51,689 bases of DNA from Spirochaetaceae bacterium (GTDB taxonomy: Bacteria > Spirochaetota > Spirochaetia > SZUA-6 > Bin103). The position numbers were made by a program, and so were the translations under genes. The notes under the pieces were generated by a model that saw nothing but the letters and a program-made list of their open reading frames with translations, was not told where the DNA came from and made no database searches. Position 1 is the stretch's first letter. Each line of letters opens with the position of its first letter. Location of the stretch: contig JAPOQV010000419.1 of NCBI GenBank assembly GCA_026710565.1, positions 1 through 51,689 on the forward strand, read 5' to 3'. Positions 1 to 8,267 of this stretch are shown piece by piece.

Positions 1-254
1 GCCGGCGGTCGCCGGCGGGCGGCGCGGGCCAGGCCCGCGGGGTGCGCCGTGACCCGCTGCCGGCCGGGCGAGCCGGCCGCCATGCGCTCCTCGGCCTTGC
101 CGCAGCACACCGCGAGCGTCTCCCGCGCTGCCGCCTCGTCGCTGCGGTAGCAGATCGCCACCGAGAAGCCGTCGGCGGCCAGCGCGATCGCCACGCCGCG
201 GCCCAGGCCCCGGCTGCCGCCGGTGACCAGCGCGGTGCGCGCCTGTTCCTGCAT
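1..254 (-). CDS. Short-chain dehydrogenase/reductase, N-terminal fragment (cut by window edge)
   Basis: The first 84 residues of an SDR-family oxidoreductase are present. The Rossmann glycine motif TGGSRGLGRG lies near residues 11-20, followed by an alpha helix and a beta strand ending in CYRSDE, the usual cofactor-discriminating region. The ATG starts 5 bases after the stop of the PhyH-like gene, so the two are probably co-transcribed and may act on the same substrate. The last ~35 visible residues do not look like a normal SDR, which may reflect divergence or an assembly indel near the edge. Substrate unknown. Confidence 0.7.
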   Translation of the reverse strand, partial: MQEQARTALVTGGSRGLGRGVAIALAADGFSVAICYRSDEAAARETLAVCCGKAEERMAAGSPGRQRVTAHPAGLARAARRRPP

Positions 255-259
255 GTCGA

Positions 260-1093
260 TCACCCGTCCCCAGCGGGCTCGCCGTCCACCTGCAGGGCCG
301 GCCGGTTCAGGCGCGGGTGGTAGGGCGGTTCCATGACCAGGCGCTGCTCGGGGCTCATCATGGCCAGCATCTCCTCGGGCCAGGCGTGCGGGACGTAAGC
401 CATGTTGCCGGGCGAGAACCGGAACAGCGCCGTGCGGCGCGGGTGGTCGGCCGTCCACGGCAGCGTGCCGTGGGTGACCGCCTCGGTGAAGATCACGCAG
501 TCACCGGCCTTGCAGGGGATCTGCTTCACGAACTCGCCATGCGCCTTGCCATGGCGCATCGCCTCCGGACACGGGAAGTTTCCCTTGTGGCTGCCGGGCA
601 CCACGCACAGGCCGCCGTCGCCGGGGTTGACGTCGGTGAGCTGGTAGGCGACCACGGTCAGGCCGTTGTGCATCCTGCCTTCGCGCACGATGTAGTACTG
701 ATGGCGGTCGAAGCCGGGGCCGGAGGAGCCGTGCAACACGTGGCCCTCGGCGCCCTTGCGCATGGTGAGGATGCCGAGGTTGTGGTCGAGCCTGAAGCCC
801 GTGCCCAGCAACTCATCCAGGTAGGGCACGACCGTGCGGTTCACCAGCATGTCCCGGAACGGGCGGCCGTAGGGCTCCTCCCACGTCAGCGCGCCGTCCA
901 GATCGCCGCGGCCGGTGCTGCCCCGCAGCGCCTCCGAGCCGCCGGCGAGCGAGAGCTCGCCGAGCCGCTCGCGGATCTCGCCGGTATGCCGGTCGATGGC
1001 GGCGTTGGCCAGCGCGATGTCGTCGGCCGACAGCGCGCCGGGAACCACGACGTAGCCGTTGATGTCGAACAGGTATTTCTCGTCCTCGGTCAT
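260..1093 (-). CDS. Phytanoyl-CoA dioxygenase (PhyH) family protein
   Basis: A 277-residue protein of the Fe(II)/2-oxoglutarate oxygenase PhyH superfamily. The double-stranded beta-helix core shows in segments such as [17 protein letters not shown], a [10 protein letters not shown] turn, and the distal motif [12 protein letters not shown], whose histidine is a likely iron ligand. The proximal HxD metal motif is not obvious; the region around residues 118-145 has HGSSG and MHNG instead. This may be a subfamily variant or a protein with altered chemistry. It precedes the SDR gene by 5 bases and diverges from an old-yellow-enzyme gene. Such genes are commonly expanded in marine and host-associated bacteria. 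Substrate cannot be assigned. Confidence 0.8.
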   Translation of the reverse strand: MTEDEKYLFDINGYVVVPGALSADDIALANAAIDRHTGEIRERLGELSLAGGSEALRGSTGRGDLDGALTWEEPYGRPFRDMLVNRTVVPYLDELLGTGFRLDHNLGILTMRKGAEGHVLHGSSGPGFDRHQYYIVREGRMHNGLTVVAYQLTDVNPGDGGLCVVPGSHKGNFPCPEAMRHGKAHGEFVKQIPCKAGDCVIFTEAVTHGTLPWTADHPRRTALFRFSPGNMAYVPHAWPEEMLAMMSPEQRLVMEPPYHPRLNRPALQVDGEPAGDG

Positions 1094-1190
1094 CGGCGCC
1101 CTCCGGCCAAGCCTGCCTCAGGGGTCGCCGCGCCCGCAACTGCCGGCGCCGGCGTTGCGAAGCTCCGCCGATCCTGGTCAGAGTGGCGGC

Positions 1191-2636
1191 GTGGCACCTA
1201 CGTATCGTCGCGTCGCATCGCTGAAGACCGCGGAGCAATTCGCCGAGCACCTGGACCAGCTCGGCATCGCCGGGCAGCTCCCCTTCGCCGAGGACGATCA
1301 CGCCCGCCCGCTGTCCCAGGCCCTGGCCCTTCCGGACGGCCGCACCGTGGGCAACCGCTTCTGCGTCCAGCCCATGGAGGGGTGGGACGGCACCGCCGAC
1401 GGGCGCCCCACGGAACTGGTCGAGCGGCGCTGGCGCGCCTTCGGGCGCAGCGGCGCCAAGCTGGTCTGGGGATGCGAGGCGGTGGCCGTCGAGCACGCCG
1501 GCCGCGCCAACCCCAACCAGCTCCGCATCGGCGAGGACACGATCGACGACCTTGCCGGCCTGCGCCGCACGCTGGTCGACGAGCACCGGCAGCGCTACGG
1601 CACCTGCGACGACCTGCTGATCGGCCTGCAGCTCACCCACTCCGGCCGCTTCTGCCGGCCCAACGACAAGGCGCGCACCGAGCCGTGGATCCCGGCGCGC
1701 CATCCTGTCCTCGACCAGCGCTTCGGCATCGCCGGCGATCATCCCCTGGCCACCGACGAGGAGATCGAGACACTGGTCGAGCGCTTCGTCGCCTCGGGCG
1801 TGCTGGCGCAGCAGGCCGGCTTCGAGTTCGTGGACGTCAAGCACTGCCACGGCTACTTCGGCCACGAGCTGCTGGGATGCCGCGACCGCACCGGGCAGTT
1901 CGGCGGCGACTTCGAGAACCGCACCCGGTTCCTGTGCGAGGTGGTCGCCGGCCTGCGCCGCCGCGCTCCGGGGCTCCTGATCGGCGTGCGGCTCAGCGCC
2001 TTCGACACCGTGCCCTTCCAGCCGTCGGGCGAGGACGGCACCGGCGAGCCGACGCCGGTCGCGCTGCCGTACCGCTCGGGATTCGGCGTTCGCCAGGACG
2101 AGCCGGCCGCACTCGACCTCACCGAGACCTTCGCCTTCCTCGAGCTGCTGCAACAGCTCGACATCCCGCTGGTCAACATCACCGCCGGCAGCCCCTACTA
2201 CACGCCCCACCTGCAGCGCCCGGCCCTGTTCCCGCCGTCCGACGGCTACCTGCCGCCCGAGGACCCGCTGGTCGGCGTGGCGCGCCAGATCGACATCGTG
2301 CGCGAGCTGAAGCGCCGCTTCCCGGCGCTGATCTTCGTCGGTTCCGCGTACAGCTACCTGCAGGAGTGGCTGCCCGCGGTCGCCGCCGAGGTGGTGAGTC
2401 GCGGGCATGTCGACTCGGTCGGACTCGGCCGCATGATGCTCTCCTATCCGGACCTGCCGCACGACGTGCTGGCCGGGTTGCCGCTCGCCCGCAAGCGTAT
2501 CTGCCGCACCTTCAGCGACTGCACCACGGCCCCGCGCAAGGGGCTGATCTCCGGCTGCTTTCCGCTGGACCCCTTCTACCGCGACCACCCCGAGGCCCAG
2601 CGCCTCCAGGAGCTCAAGGCCGCCGCAGCTCCGTAA
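1191..2636 (+). CDS. NADH:flavin oxidoreductase / old yellow enzyme family
   Basis: FMN-binding TIM-barrel oxidoreductase of about 481 residues. Family marks are the N-terminal strand with QPMEGWDG, the flavin-side [10 protein letters not shown] segment, the [12 protein letters not shown] active-site helix followed by [10 protein letters not shown], and a C-terminal [12 protein letters not shown] phosphate-binding turn. The last part carries CRTFSDC and SGCF cysteines but no complete four-cysteine cluster motif of the 2,4-dienoyl-CoA reductase type. The GTG at 1191 is preferred because an in-frame start at 1059 would lie inside the divergent PhyH gene. Some 97 bases separate the two divergent starts. 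Substrate unknown. Confidence 0.8.
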   Translation: MAPTYRRVASLKTAEQFAEHLDQLGIAGQLPFAEDDHARPLSQALALPDGRTVGNRFCVQPMEGWDGTADGRPTELVERRWRAFGRSGAKLVWGCEAVAVEHAGRANPNQLRIGEDTIDDLAGLRRTLVDEHRQRYGTCDDLLIGLQLTHSGRFCRPNDKARTEPWIPARHPVLDQRFGIAGDHPLATDEEIETLVERFVASGVLAQQAGFEFVDVKHCHGYFGHELLGCRDRTGQFGGDFENRTRFLCEVVAGLRRRAPGLLIGVRLSAFDTVPFQPSGEDGTGEPTPVALPYRSGFGVRQDEPAALDLTETFAFLELLQQLDIPLVNITAGSPYYTPHLQRPALFPPSDGYLPPEDPLVGVARQIDIVRELKRRFPALIFVGSAYSYLQEWLPAVAAEVVSRGHVDSVGLGRMMLSYPDLPHDVLAGLPLARKRICRTFSDCTTAPRKGLISGCFPLDPFYRDHPEAQRLQELKAAAAP

Positions 2637-2717
2637 CGCACTCGTGGAGTGCCCGGTGGCGTTCGAGAGAGCCTCCGCCACACGCGGGCTCTTTCGCGAA
2701 GTGCCGTGGCCGTTTCC

Positions 2718-2747
2718 TTGCGGACCAAGTGACCCAAAGGCTATACA
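2718..2747 (+). promoter_or_regulatory. Candidate sigma-70 promoter for the yqiJ-yqiK pair
   Basis: TTGCGG (2718-2723) and TATACA (2742-2747) are separated by 18 bases, and an AT-rich palindromic run, ATACGTAT, follows. It lies in the 253-base gap between the oxidoreductase and yqiJ, the only other content seen there. Position and spacing fit a promoter for the membrane pair; no experimental support. Confidence 0.45.
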
Positions 2748-2889
2748 TACGTATACGGCAGGCGGTCGCATCGGACGAGCGACGACGGAGGAGCATTGAC
2801 GTGGCGAACACGCTGGCGACGAGCGTTGGGTGGCCGGGGGCCTGCAACGCCGGCGCGCGGCAGACGGCGGCCACGCGCTCCGACACCGC

Positions 2890-3564
2890 ATGATCGACGC
2901 CCTGCTGCACGCCGGCAACATCGCCTTCTCGGTCGCGATCGCCGTGATGCTGCTGGTCGCGGCGGTGGAAGGAGTGGGGGCGGTGATCGGCGCGAGCGTC
3001 TCCGAACATCTCCAGTCCCTGCTGCCGGACACGGATGTAAACGCAGACGCCGGGATCGACGTTGCGGAGACCGCCCTGGGACCGTTCACCAAGGCGTTGG
3101 GGTGGCTGCGGATCGGCAAGATTCCCGTGCTGATGCTGCTGGTCGCGTTCCTGACGATCTTCGGCCTGGGCGGCATCGTGTTGCAGAGTCTCGTCAAGGG
3201 CGCATTCGGCTCCTACCTGCCCTCGTGGATCGCCGTGCCCGTCGTCGGTGCAGGCTCGCTGTTGCTCCTGCGAGCGGCCGGCGGCGTCCTCTCACGCGTG
3301 GTCCCGATGGAAGAGACCGACGCCGTGACGGAGGACTCGTTCGTCGGCCTGGTCGCCACCATCACCCTGGGCACGGCGCGGCAGGGTGAGCCCGCGCAGG
3401 CGAAGCTGCGCGACGCGCACGGCCACACCCACTACGTCATGGTGGAACCGGACGACCCTCAGGCCGCATTCCCCGCGTCCGAGGAGGTGCTGATCATCCG
3501 CCGCATGAACGATCGCTTCGCAGTCGTCGGCTATGAGCACGAAGTACTCAAGGGTGCCACCTGA
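2890..3564 (+). CDS. yqiJ: YqiJ-like inner-membrane protein with OB-fold tail
   Basis: About 224 residues with an N-terminal hydrophobic helix (residues ~9-40), two more hydrophobic segments (~75-100 and ~112-135), and a soluble C-terminal OB-like domain (~145-224) with the beta-rich LVATITLGTARQGEPAQAKL pattern. This is the architecture of YqiJ/NfeD-like partners of flotillins, and the gene directly precedes a YqiK-type flotillin, as in Escherichia coli. The ATG at 2890 puts the first helix at the N-terminus; an in-frame GTG at 2830 would add 20 charged residues. Probable role: membrane-microdomain scaffolding with the flotillin. Confidence 0.75.
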   Translation: MIDALLHAGNIAFSVAIAVMLLVAAVEGVGAVIGASVSEHLQSLLPDTDVNADAGIDVAETALGPFTKALGWLRIGKIPVLMLLVAFLTIFGLGGIVLQSLVKGAFGSYLPSWIAVPVVGAGSLLLLRAAGGVLSRVVPMEETDAVTEDSFVGLVATITLGTARQGEPAQAKLRDAHGHTHYVMVEPDDPQAAFPASEEVLIIRRMNDRFAVVGYEHEVLKGAT

Positions 3565-3586
3565 AGGACCCTGAAGGAGAGAATCC

Positions 3587-5368
3587 GTGACCGATATCCT
3601 GATACTCGTCGGCATCGTCGCCGTGGCCATCCTGACCCTCGGCCTGATCCTTGCGCGCCTGTACCGGCGCGCCTCGAAGGAGCTGTCCTTCGTGCGCACC
3701 GGCATGGGCGGCCAGAAGGTGATCATCAACGGGGGTGCCCTGGTGCTGCCGATCCTGCACGAGGTCATCCCCGTAAACATGAACACGTTGCGGCTGGAGG
3801 TGCGACGCGCCAACGAGCAGGCGCTGATCACCCACGACCGCATGCGCGTGGACGTCACCGCGGAGTTCTACGTGCGCGCCAAGCCCACCGCCGACTCGAT
3901 CGCCAACGCCGCGCAGACCCTCGGCCTGAAGACCACCAGGCCCGATGAGCTCAAGGTGCTCGTGGAAGGCAAGTTCGTCGATGCGCTGCGCGCCGTCGCC
4001 GCCGAGATGGCGATGGAGGAACTCCACGAAAAACGCGTCGACTTCGTGCAGAAGGTGCAGCAGGTGGTGTCCGAGGACCTGCTCAAGAACGGCCTGGAGC
4101 TGGAGTCGGTATCGCTGACCGGCCTCGATCAGACCAGCGTCCAGCACTTCAACCCCCGCAACGCCTTCGACGCGGAAGGCCTCACGCGCTTGACGCAGGC
4201 CATCGAATCCCGCCGAAAGACGCGCAACGACATCGAGCAGGACACGGAGGTCGAGGTGCGCACGAAGAACCTCGGCGCCGAACGCCTGAAGCTCGACATC
4301 GCGCGCGACCAGGAGTACGCGCAGCTCTCCCAGTCACGCGAGATAGCGATCCGCAAGGCCGACCAGACCGCGGAGATCGCCATCGAGGAGGCGTCCAAGA
4401 ACCGCGACGCCCAGGAAGCCGAGATCCAGGCGAAGCGGCAGGTGGAGATCGCCAACATCGACGCGGAGCGCACCGTGGAAGAGCAGCGCATCGCCATGCA
4501 GCAGGCGGTCAACAACCGCGAGATCGAGCGCGACCGGCTGGTGGAAACCGCGAGGATCGAACAGAAGAAGACCATCGAGCTGGCAGACCAGGACCGCACC
4601 ATCGCCGTCGCCGAACGGTCCAAGGCGCAGTCCGAGGCCGAGCGCGCCGCGAACCAGGCACGCTCCGCGGCCGTCCGCGAGGAAGAGCGTGTGGCCACCG
4701 CCCGCGACGTGGAGGTCGCCGATCGCACCAAGCAGGTGGAGCTCGTCGACGCCCGCAAGGCCGCCGAGCGGGACGCCATCGCCATCGAGGTGAAGGCGGA
4801 AGCGGAAAAGCGCGCCGCCACCGACCAATCGGAAGCAGTGCGCACCATCGCGCAGGCCGAGGCCGACAAGCAGCGGATCGCCGCGCAGGGTCGGGCCGAA
4901 GCCGAAGTCCTGCAGGCGAACGCGGCGGAGCGCCGCTACGCGGTCGACGCCGAGGGCAAGCGGCGCGCCCATGAGGCCGACAACCTGCTGTCCGACGAGC
5001 AGATCTCCATGAAGGTACGCTTGGCACTGGTGGAGCACATGCCCGACATCATCCGCGAGAGCGTCAAGCCGATGGAACGGATCGACGGCATCAAGATCTT
5101 CCAGGTCGACGGCCTGGGCGGCAATGGCGGCGGCAACGGCAACGGCGCTCCGTCAGCGGGCGGCGGGAATCTGGCCGATCAGATCGTCAACAGCGCGCTG
5201 CGCTACCGGGCGCAGGCGCCCCTGCTCGACACGCTGCTCGGCGAGCTCGGCCTCGACCCGTCGACCGTCGGCGGCCTGACGCAGTCACTCGCCGCAGCCC
5301 CGGACGGTGACGCCAAGGCTGCCTCGGTCGAGGATGGGGCCGACACGGACGAGGAGGACCCGGCGTAG
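3587..5368 (+). CDS. yqiK: Flotillin-like YqiK protein (SPFH domain)
   Basis: A 593-residue flotillin homologue. A single N-terminal transmembrane helix (residues ~3-25) is followed by an SPFH/band-7 domain (~35-200). A very long alanine- and glutamate-rich coiled coil (~200-460) is rich in AEAE and RAEAEV-type repeats. The C-terminal tail is glycine-rich (GGNGGGNGNG) and ends in an acidic stretch. The GTG start is set by a strong AAGGAGAG ribosome site six bases upstream. It lies 22 bases after yqiJ. Flotillins oligomerise on the cytoplasmic membrane face and organise membrane domains; that function is inferred from the family. Confidence 0.9.
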   Translation: MTDILILVGIVAVAILTLGLILARLYRRASKELSFVRTGMGGQKVIINGGALVLPILHEVIPVNMNTLRLEVRRANEQALITHDRMRVDVTAEFYVRAKPTADSIANAAQTLGLKTTRPDELKVLVEGKFVDALRAVAAEMAMEELHEKRVDFVQKVQQVVSEDLLKNGLELESVSLTGLDQTSVQHFNPRNAFDAEGLTRLTQAIESRRKTRNDIEQDTEVEVRTKNLGAERLKLDIARDQEYAQLSQSREIAIRKADQTAEIAIEEASKNRDAQEAEIQAKRQVEIANIDAERTVEEQRIAMQQAVNNREIERDRLVETARIEQKKTIELADQDRTIAVAERSKAQSEAERAANQARSAAVREEERVATARDVEVADRTKQVELVDARKAAERDAIAIEVKAEAEKRAATDQSEAVRTIAQAEADKQRIAAQGRAEAEVLQANAAERRYAVDAEGKRRAHEADNLLSDEQISMKVRLALVEHMPDIIRESVKPMERIDGIKIFQVDGLGGNGGGNGNGAPSAGGGNLADQIVNSALRYRAQAPLLDTLLGELGLDPSTVGGLTQSLAAAPDGDAKAASVEDGADTDEEDPA

Positions 5369-5448
5369 CGCGGCGGACCGGATCAGCCCACCCTGCCGCT
5401 GCGCGACGGAACTCGGGCGTTTCCGTTACCGTAGCGGCAGGTTCCGAC

Positions 5449-5814
5449 GTGAGCATCCCGAACACCGGCACCGGGCGAGTCCGCCCCATCACCGACGATC
5501 TTCTCGACCGCATGGTCCGCGCGATCGTCGACGAGGTCGACCCCGAGCAGGTGATTCTGTTCGGCTCCCGCGCGCGCGGCGACGCGCGAGACGATTCGGA
5601 CGTCGACCTGATCGTCGTGGAGGCCGAACCCTTTGGCCCGCAGCGACATCGCCACCGCGAGTTGGTACGGCTCTACCATGCGGTCGCGGGATTCCCGGTA
5701 GCCGCCGACCTCCTCGTCTACTCCACCGAGGACGTGGACTACTGGCGCGACTCCCTCAACCACGTCCTGGCACGGGCGCTGCGCGAAGGGACGGTGCTCT
5801 ATGAGCGACGCTAA
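5449..5814 (+). CDS. mntA: MNT-type minimal nucleotidyltransferase antitoxin
   Basis: A 121-residue nucleotidyltransferase of the MNT family. The catalytic signature GSRARGDARDDSDVDLIVV includes the GSRARG loop and the DxD pair (near residues 49-51), and a second acidic residue follows at ADLLVY. MNT proteins pair with HEPN partners as toxin-antitoxin modules, in which the MNT AMPylates and silences the HEPN. The stop overlaps the ATG of the HEPN reading frame by 14 bases, the usual coupling. The GTG at 5449 is used; a later ATG at 5512 would shorten the N-terminus. Its partner is frameshifted, so this antitoxin may be orphaned. Confidence 0.85.
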   Translation: MSIPNTGTGRVRPITDDLLDRMVRAIVDEVDPEQVILFGSRARGDARDDSDVDLIVVEAEPFGPQRHRHRELVRLYHAVAGFPVAADLLVYSTEDVDYWRDSLNHVLARALREGTVLYERR

Positions 5815-6201
5815 GTGTGCGCGTGTGTTGCTCGACGCGGCCGAACGCGATGTCGGAGCGCTCCGAGTGATGCGCCGGTCCCACGAAATCTCCGAGAGAT
5901 CTTCGGTTTTCACGTGCAGCAGGCAGCCGAGAAGTCGCTCAAGGCTTGGCTCGCCCTGCTGGGCAAGGTCTACCCGCTCACGCACAATCTGGAAGCGCTG
6001 CTCGAACTCTTCTCCGAAGCAAACGATGTTTCACGTCGTTTCCGGAAGCTGATCGACTACACCCCATACGCGGTCGAGTTTCGCTACGAGGGAATCGAAT
6101 CCGGTACGGATCCTATCGATCGGAAGGGTGCTCTGACGCTCGTCGAGGCGTTGCTGGCTCACGTCCGGCGGCAGTTGCCAGAGACGAGAAACCCGTCGTG
6201 A
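5801..6201 (+). pseudogene. HEPN-domain protein, frameshifted
   Basis: The first frame, from 5801, reads MSDAKCARVLLDAAERDVGA and continues to HEISE near 5900, the normal HEPN N-terminus. It then runs out of register. The HEPN core resumes in another frame from about 5903 with EIFGFHVQQAAEKSLKAWL, continues through YPLTHNLEALLELF, and ends at 6201. Joining the two needs one extra base in the GAGAGATC stretch, so a single-base deletion (or a sequencing error) has split the gene. The rest of the protein looks intact, so the event is recent or artefactual. It was the partner of the MNT gene upstream. Confidence 0.8.
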
Positions 6202-6413
6202 TGTGGCGGATCGAACGGGTGAGTCGCGGACAGTCGTTCTTCAAGTTGATCGACCGGCTGATCCACGACGCCGGTTCTTCCGCGAGCGGCGAGGCCATTC
6301 TCGACCACCTCGACACCGTCCCTTCCCTGTCGGATGAAGAAGCTCAGGCATTCCTTCAGGTAGTGAAGGAGAATCGTTCACAAGAACGCTGGCGCTCGCG
6401 TGATCGACGTTGA
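6201..6413 (+). CDS. Small protein, possible antitoxin remnant
   Basis: A 70-residue open frame whose ATG overlaps the HEPN stop (TGATG). Its middle is helical (FFKLIDRLIHDA), and its end (DEEAQAFLQVVKENRSQERW) resembles the C-terminal arm of antitoxins that precede PIN toxins, but no DNA-binding motif is clear. A 15-codon stub beginning GTG at 6400, reading IDVDTTC before a stop at 6444, looks like the first strand of a PIN domain and overlaps its end in the usual way. This may be a second decayed toxin-antitoxin pair. Function not established. Confidence 0.4.
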   Translation: MWRIERVSRGQSFFKLIDRLIHDAGSSASGEAILDHLDTVPSLSDEEAQAFLQVVKENRSQERWRSRDRR

Positions 6414-6697
6414 CACGACCTGTCAGGCTCCCTCGCCTTCCTGAAGATGTTCCGTATCAGTCACGTACGGGTGGAGACGGCTCTTCGTTATCCTTGGATC
6501 GTAGCACCAGTGGGCGTGGCCGGGGCGCTAGCCGGGCGGTCGAAGCTCGATCTCTCGATAGCGGCCCGTGCCGTTTCAGCACGCCACAACCCGGACGATT
6601 CGCAACCCGCACAACAAATCTGCTCCGACCGCGCGGAACCGCCGCGACTTGACCAGTCGATGACAACCTTGGCTGCTCCTCAAGTCACCGAATTGCC
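6414..6697. other. Gap upstream of the reverse transcriptase
   Basis: Some 284 bases between the antitoxin-like remnant and the reverse transcriptase. Several short open frames cross it but none resembles a known protein. No strong hairpin, promoter or repeat was recognised by eye. It could hold the 5' leader, or a template RNA for the RT, but nothing in the sequence proves this. Confidence 0.3.
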
Positions 6698-8164
6698 ATG
6701 TCATCCATAGCCGACCCATACCAGCACGTACGTTCCAGACTCAACATCGTCGATGCGCTTGCCAAAGTGCAACCCGATGACTTGCTTCCGGTACGGCCAG
6801 AGGACAGCGTTCGCGGCGAGCTCGGCAGACGCTTCTCTGACTACTTGGTAAGGAGCATAGAGAACGGGTCTTATGATCCGACACCTGCCTATTCTGTAAC
6901 CGTCCCAAAGTCCCGACTCACTACCAGACCAGCGGCGTTACTCCCGTTGAACGACCGCGTCGTCTATGAGGCCATCGTCCGAGCTCTGATGCCACGCGTA
7001 GAACGATATCTCCTTGGTGAGGGGATTGTCTTTTGGCCACGAGGAACGGATCGCGACAAGCGATGGAGCGAGTTTGAGCGATCGGTCATCTCGCCAGACT
7101 ACAACTACGTAGCACGGAGCGACATAGCAGGTTTCTATGAGTCTATAGATCACGGTGAGCTCGGTGATGCCATAGTCCGAGCGACCGGATATCGCGACTT
7201 AGCTGACGCGCTCAGTGCCTTTCTCGAGCGAATCATGGGCTCTAGACGCGGGCTCCCTCAAGGACTGTCACCGTCAGATACCCTGGGGACGCTCTATCTG
7301 GCAGAGCTCGACTTCGTCATGGTACGCAACGGCTATCGTTACGTTCGCCATGGCGATGACGTAAGAATCGGGGTTGCCAACTACGATCAGGGGTGCCGTG
7401 CACTTCGTCTGATGGAGGCGACCTTGCGAAGACTTGGCTTGCTCCTCAATGTTGAGAAAACACGCGTCCTCCGCAGCGGGACGTACGCCAACTCCATGGC
7501 GTCGCACGAGACGACGCTCGATCACACCCGCAAGAAGATCGTCAATGCCAAGATCGCGAATCTGCGCGATAATGAGTGCGCACTTGGGACAGCGATCCGC
7601 GAAGCTGGGATGGAGCAGTTGGAGTGGGACCTGTTCTATCACGCCACCGTCGATCTGGAGGATGCAATCGAAGAACTCCGCCCGACGCTTCAACCGGATG
7701 AGATAGAGATCGCGAAAGAGCTGTTTCTGGACGCCGTCCAGCGACAGCCAGGAACTAAGAACGCGCTATCGAGAGAGGTCTTCCATCAGCAACTGGTATG
7801 GTCCCTTATCCGCCTCTCCGCAGGGCGCTCCGACGCCGGCGTGGGGGCGATAGCGGGGCTCTTGAAGTCGTTTCCAGAAGAGACTACGGTGCTCTGTTCG
7901 TACCTGAATGCGCTAGCCTCCGAGCCAAGCGCTGCGGGGGCTGTCGCAGGTCAGCTTGAGATCGCCCTATGTGCGCAGAACACTGACTGGGAGACAGCGC
8001 GGATGGTCGCTGTCCTAAAGAGAGTTCCGCACATCGCTTCAAGAGCAATCCTGACCAAGCTAAAGACCGCTATAGGAGCGTTTCGTCACCTTCCCATTCC
8101 GAGCAAGAGACTGACCTTGGGGGCAGCAATCCGCTTGCGCTCGTCTTGCGACGTGCATCCGTAG
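6698..8164 (+). CDS. Reverse transcriptase, probable defence-type (UG/Abi-like)
   Basis: A 488-residue stand-alone reverse transcriptase. The fingers contain RPAALLPLNDRVVYEA (~70-90). Motif A is SDIAGFYESIDH with D142. Motif B is GLPQGLSPSDTLG at 185-197. Motif C is YVRHGDDVRI, with histidine 218 in place of the usual Tyr or Phe of YxDD, then D220 and D221. Motif D is LGLLLNVEKTRVLR. Residues ~270-488 form a predicted helical region with no maturase, HNH or integrase domain. This layout fits the unknown-group and Abi-type RTs that act in phage defence, not group II introns or retrons. Composition is visibly AT-richer than the flanks (codons ATA, AGA and CTA are common), so it was probably acquired. 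It lies beside decayed toxin-antitoxin genes. Confidence 0.8.
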   Translation: MSSIADPYQHVRSRLNIVDALAKVQPDDLLPVRPEDSVRGELGRRFSDYLVRSIENGSYDPTPAYSVTVPKSRLTTRPAALLPLNDRVVYEAIVRALMPRVERYLLGEGIVFWPRGTDRDKRWSEFERSVISPDYNYVARSDIAGFYESIDHGELGDAIVRATGYRDLADALSAFLERIMGSRRGLPQGLSPSDTLGTLYLAELDFVMVRNGYRYVRHGDDVRIGVANYDQGCRALRLMEATLRRLGLLLNVEKTRVLRSGTYANSMASHETTLDHTRKKIVNAKIANLRDNECALGTAIREAGMEQLEWDLFYHATVDLEDAIEELRPTLQPDEIEIAKELFLDAVQRQPGTKNALSREVFHQQLVWSLIRLSAGRSDAGVGAIAGLLKSFPEETTVLCSYLNALASEPSAAGAVAGQLEIALCAQNTDWETARMVAVLKRVPHIASRAILTKLKTAIGAFRHLPIPSKRLTLGAAIRLRSSCDVHP

Positions 8165-8267
8165 AAACAACACATTCCAATTCTTGAAGTCCTCTCCGCC
8201 GGTGACGACGCGTCCACGTCAGAATCCCCGGTCCGAGGCGTCCGTCCGCCGTGTCGGAAGCGGGTCG

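Noticed and set aside
317..3197. Long open frames opposite and across the PhyH and oxidoreductase genes
   Set aside because: They lack domain-like sequence and are GC-rich shadow frames of clearly homologous genes.
6698..8164. Group II intron or retron
   Set aside because: No maturase or HNH domain, no intron-like ends, and no retron-specific motif or recognisable msr/msd.
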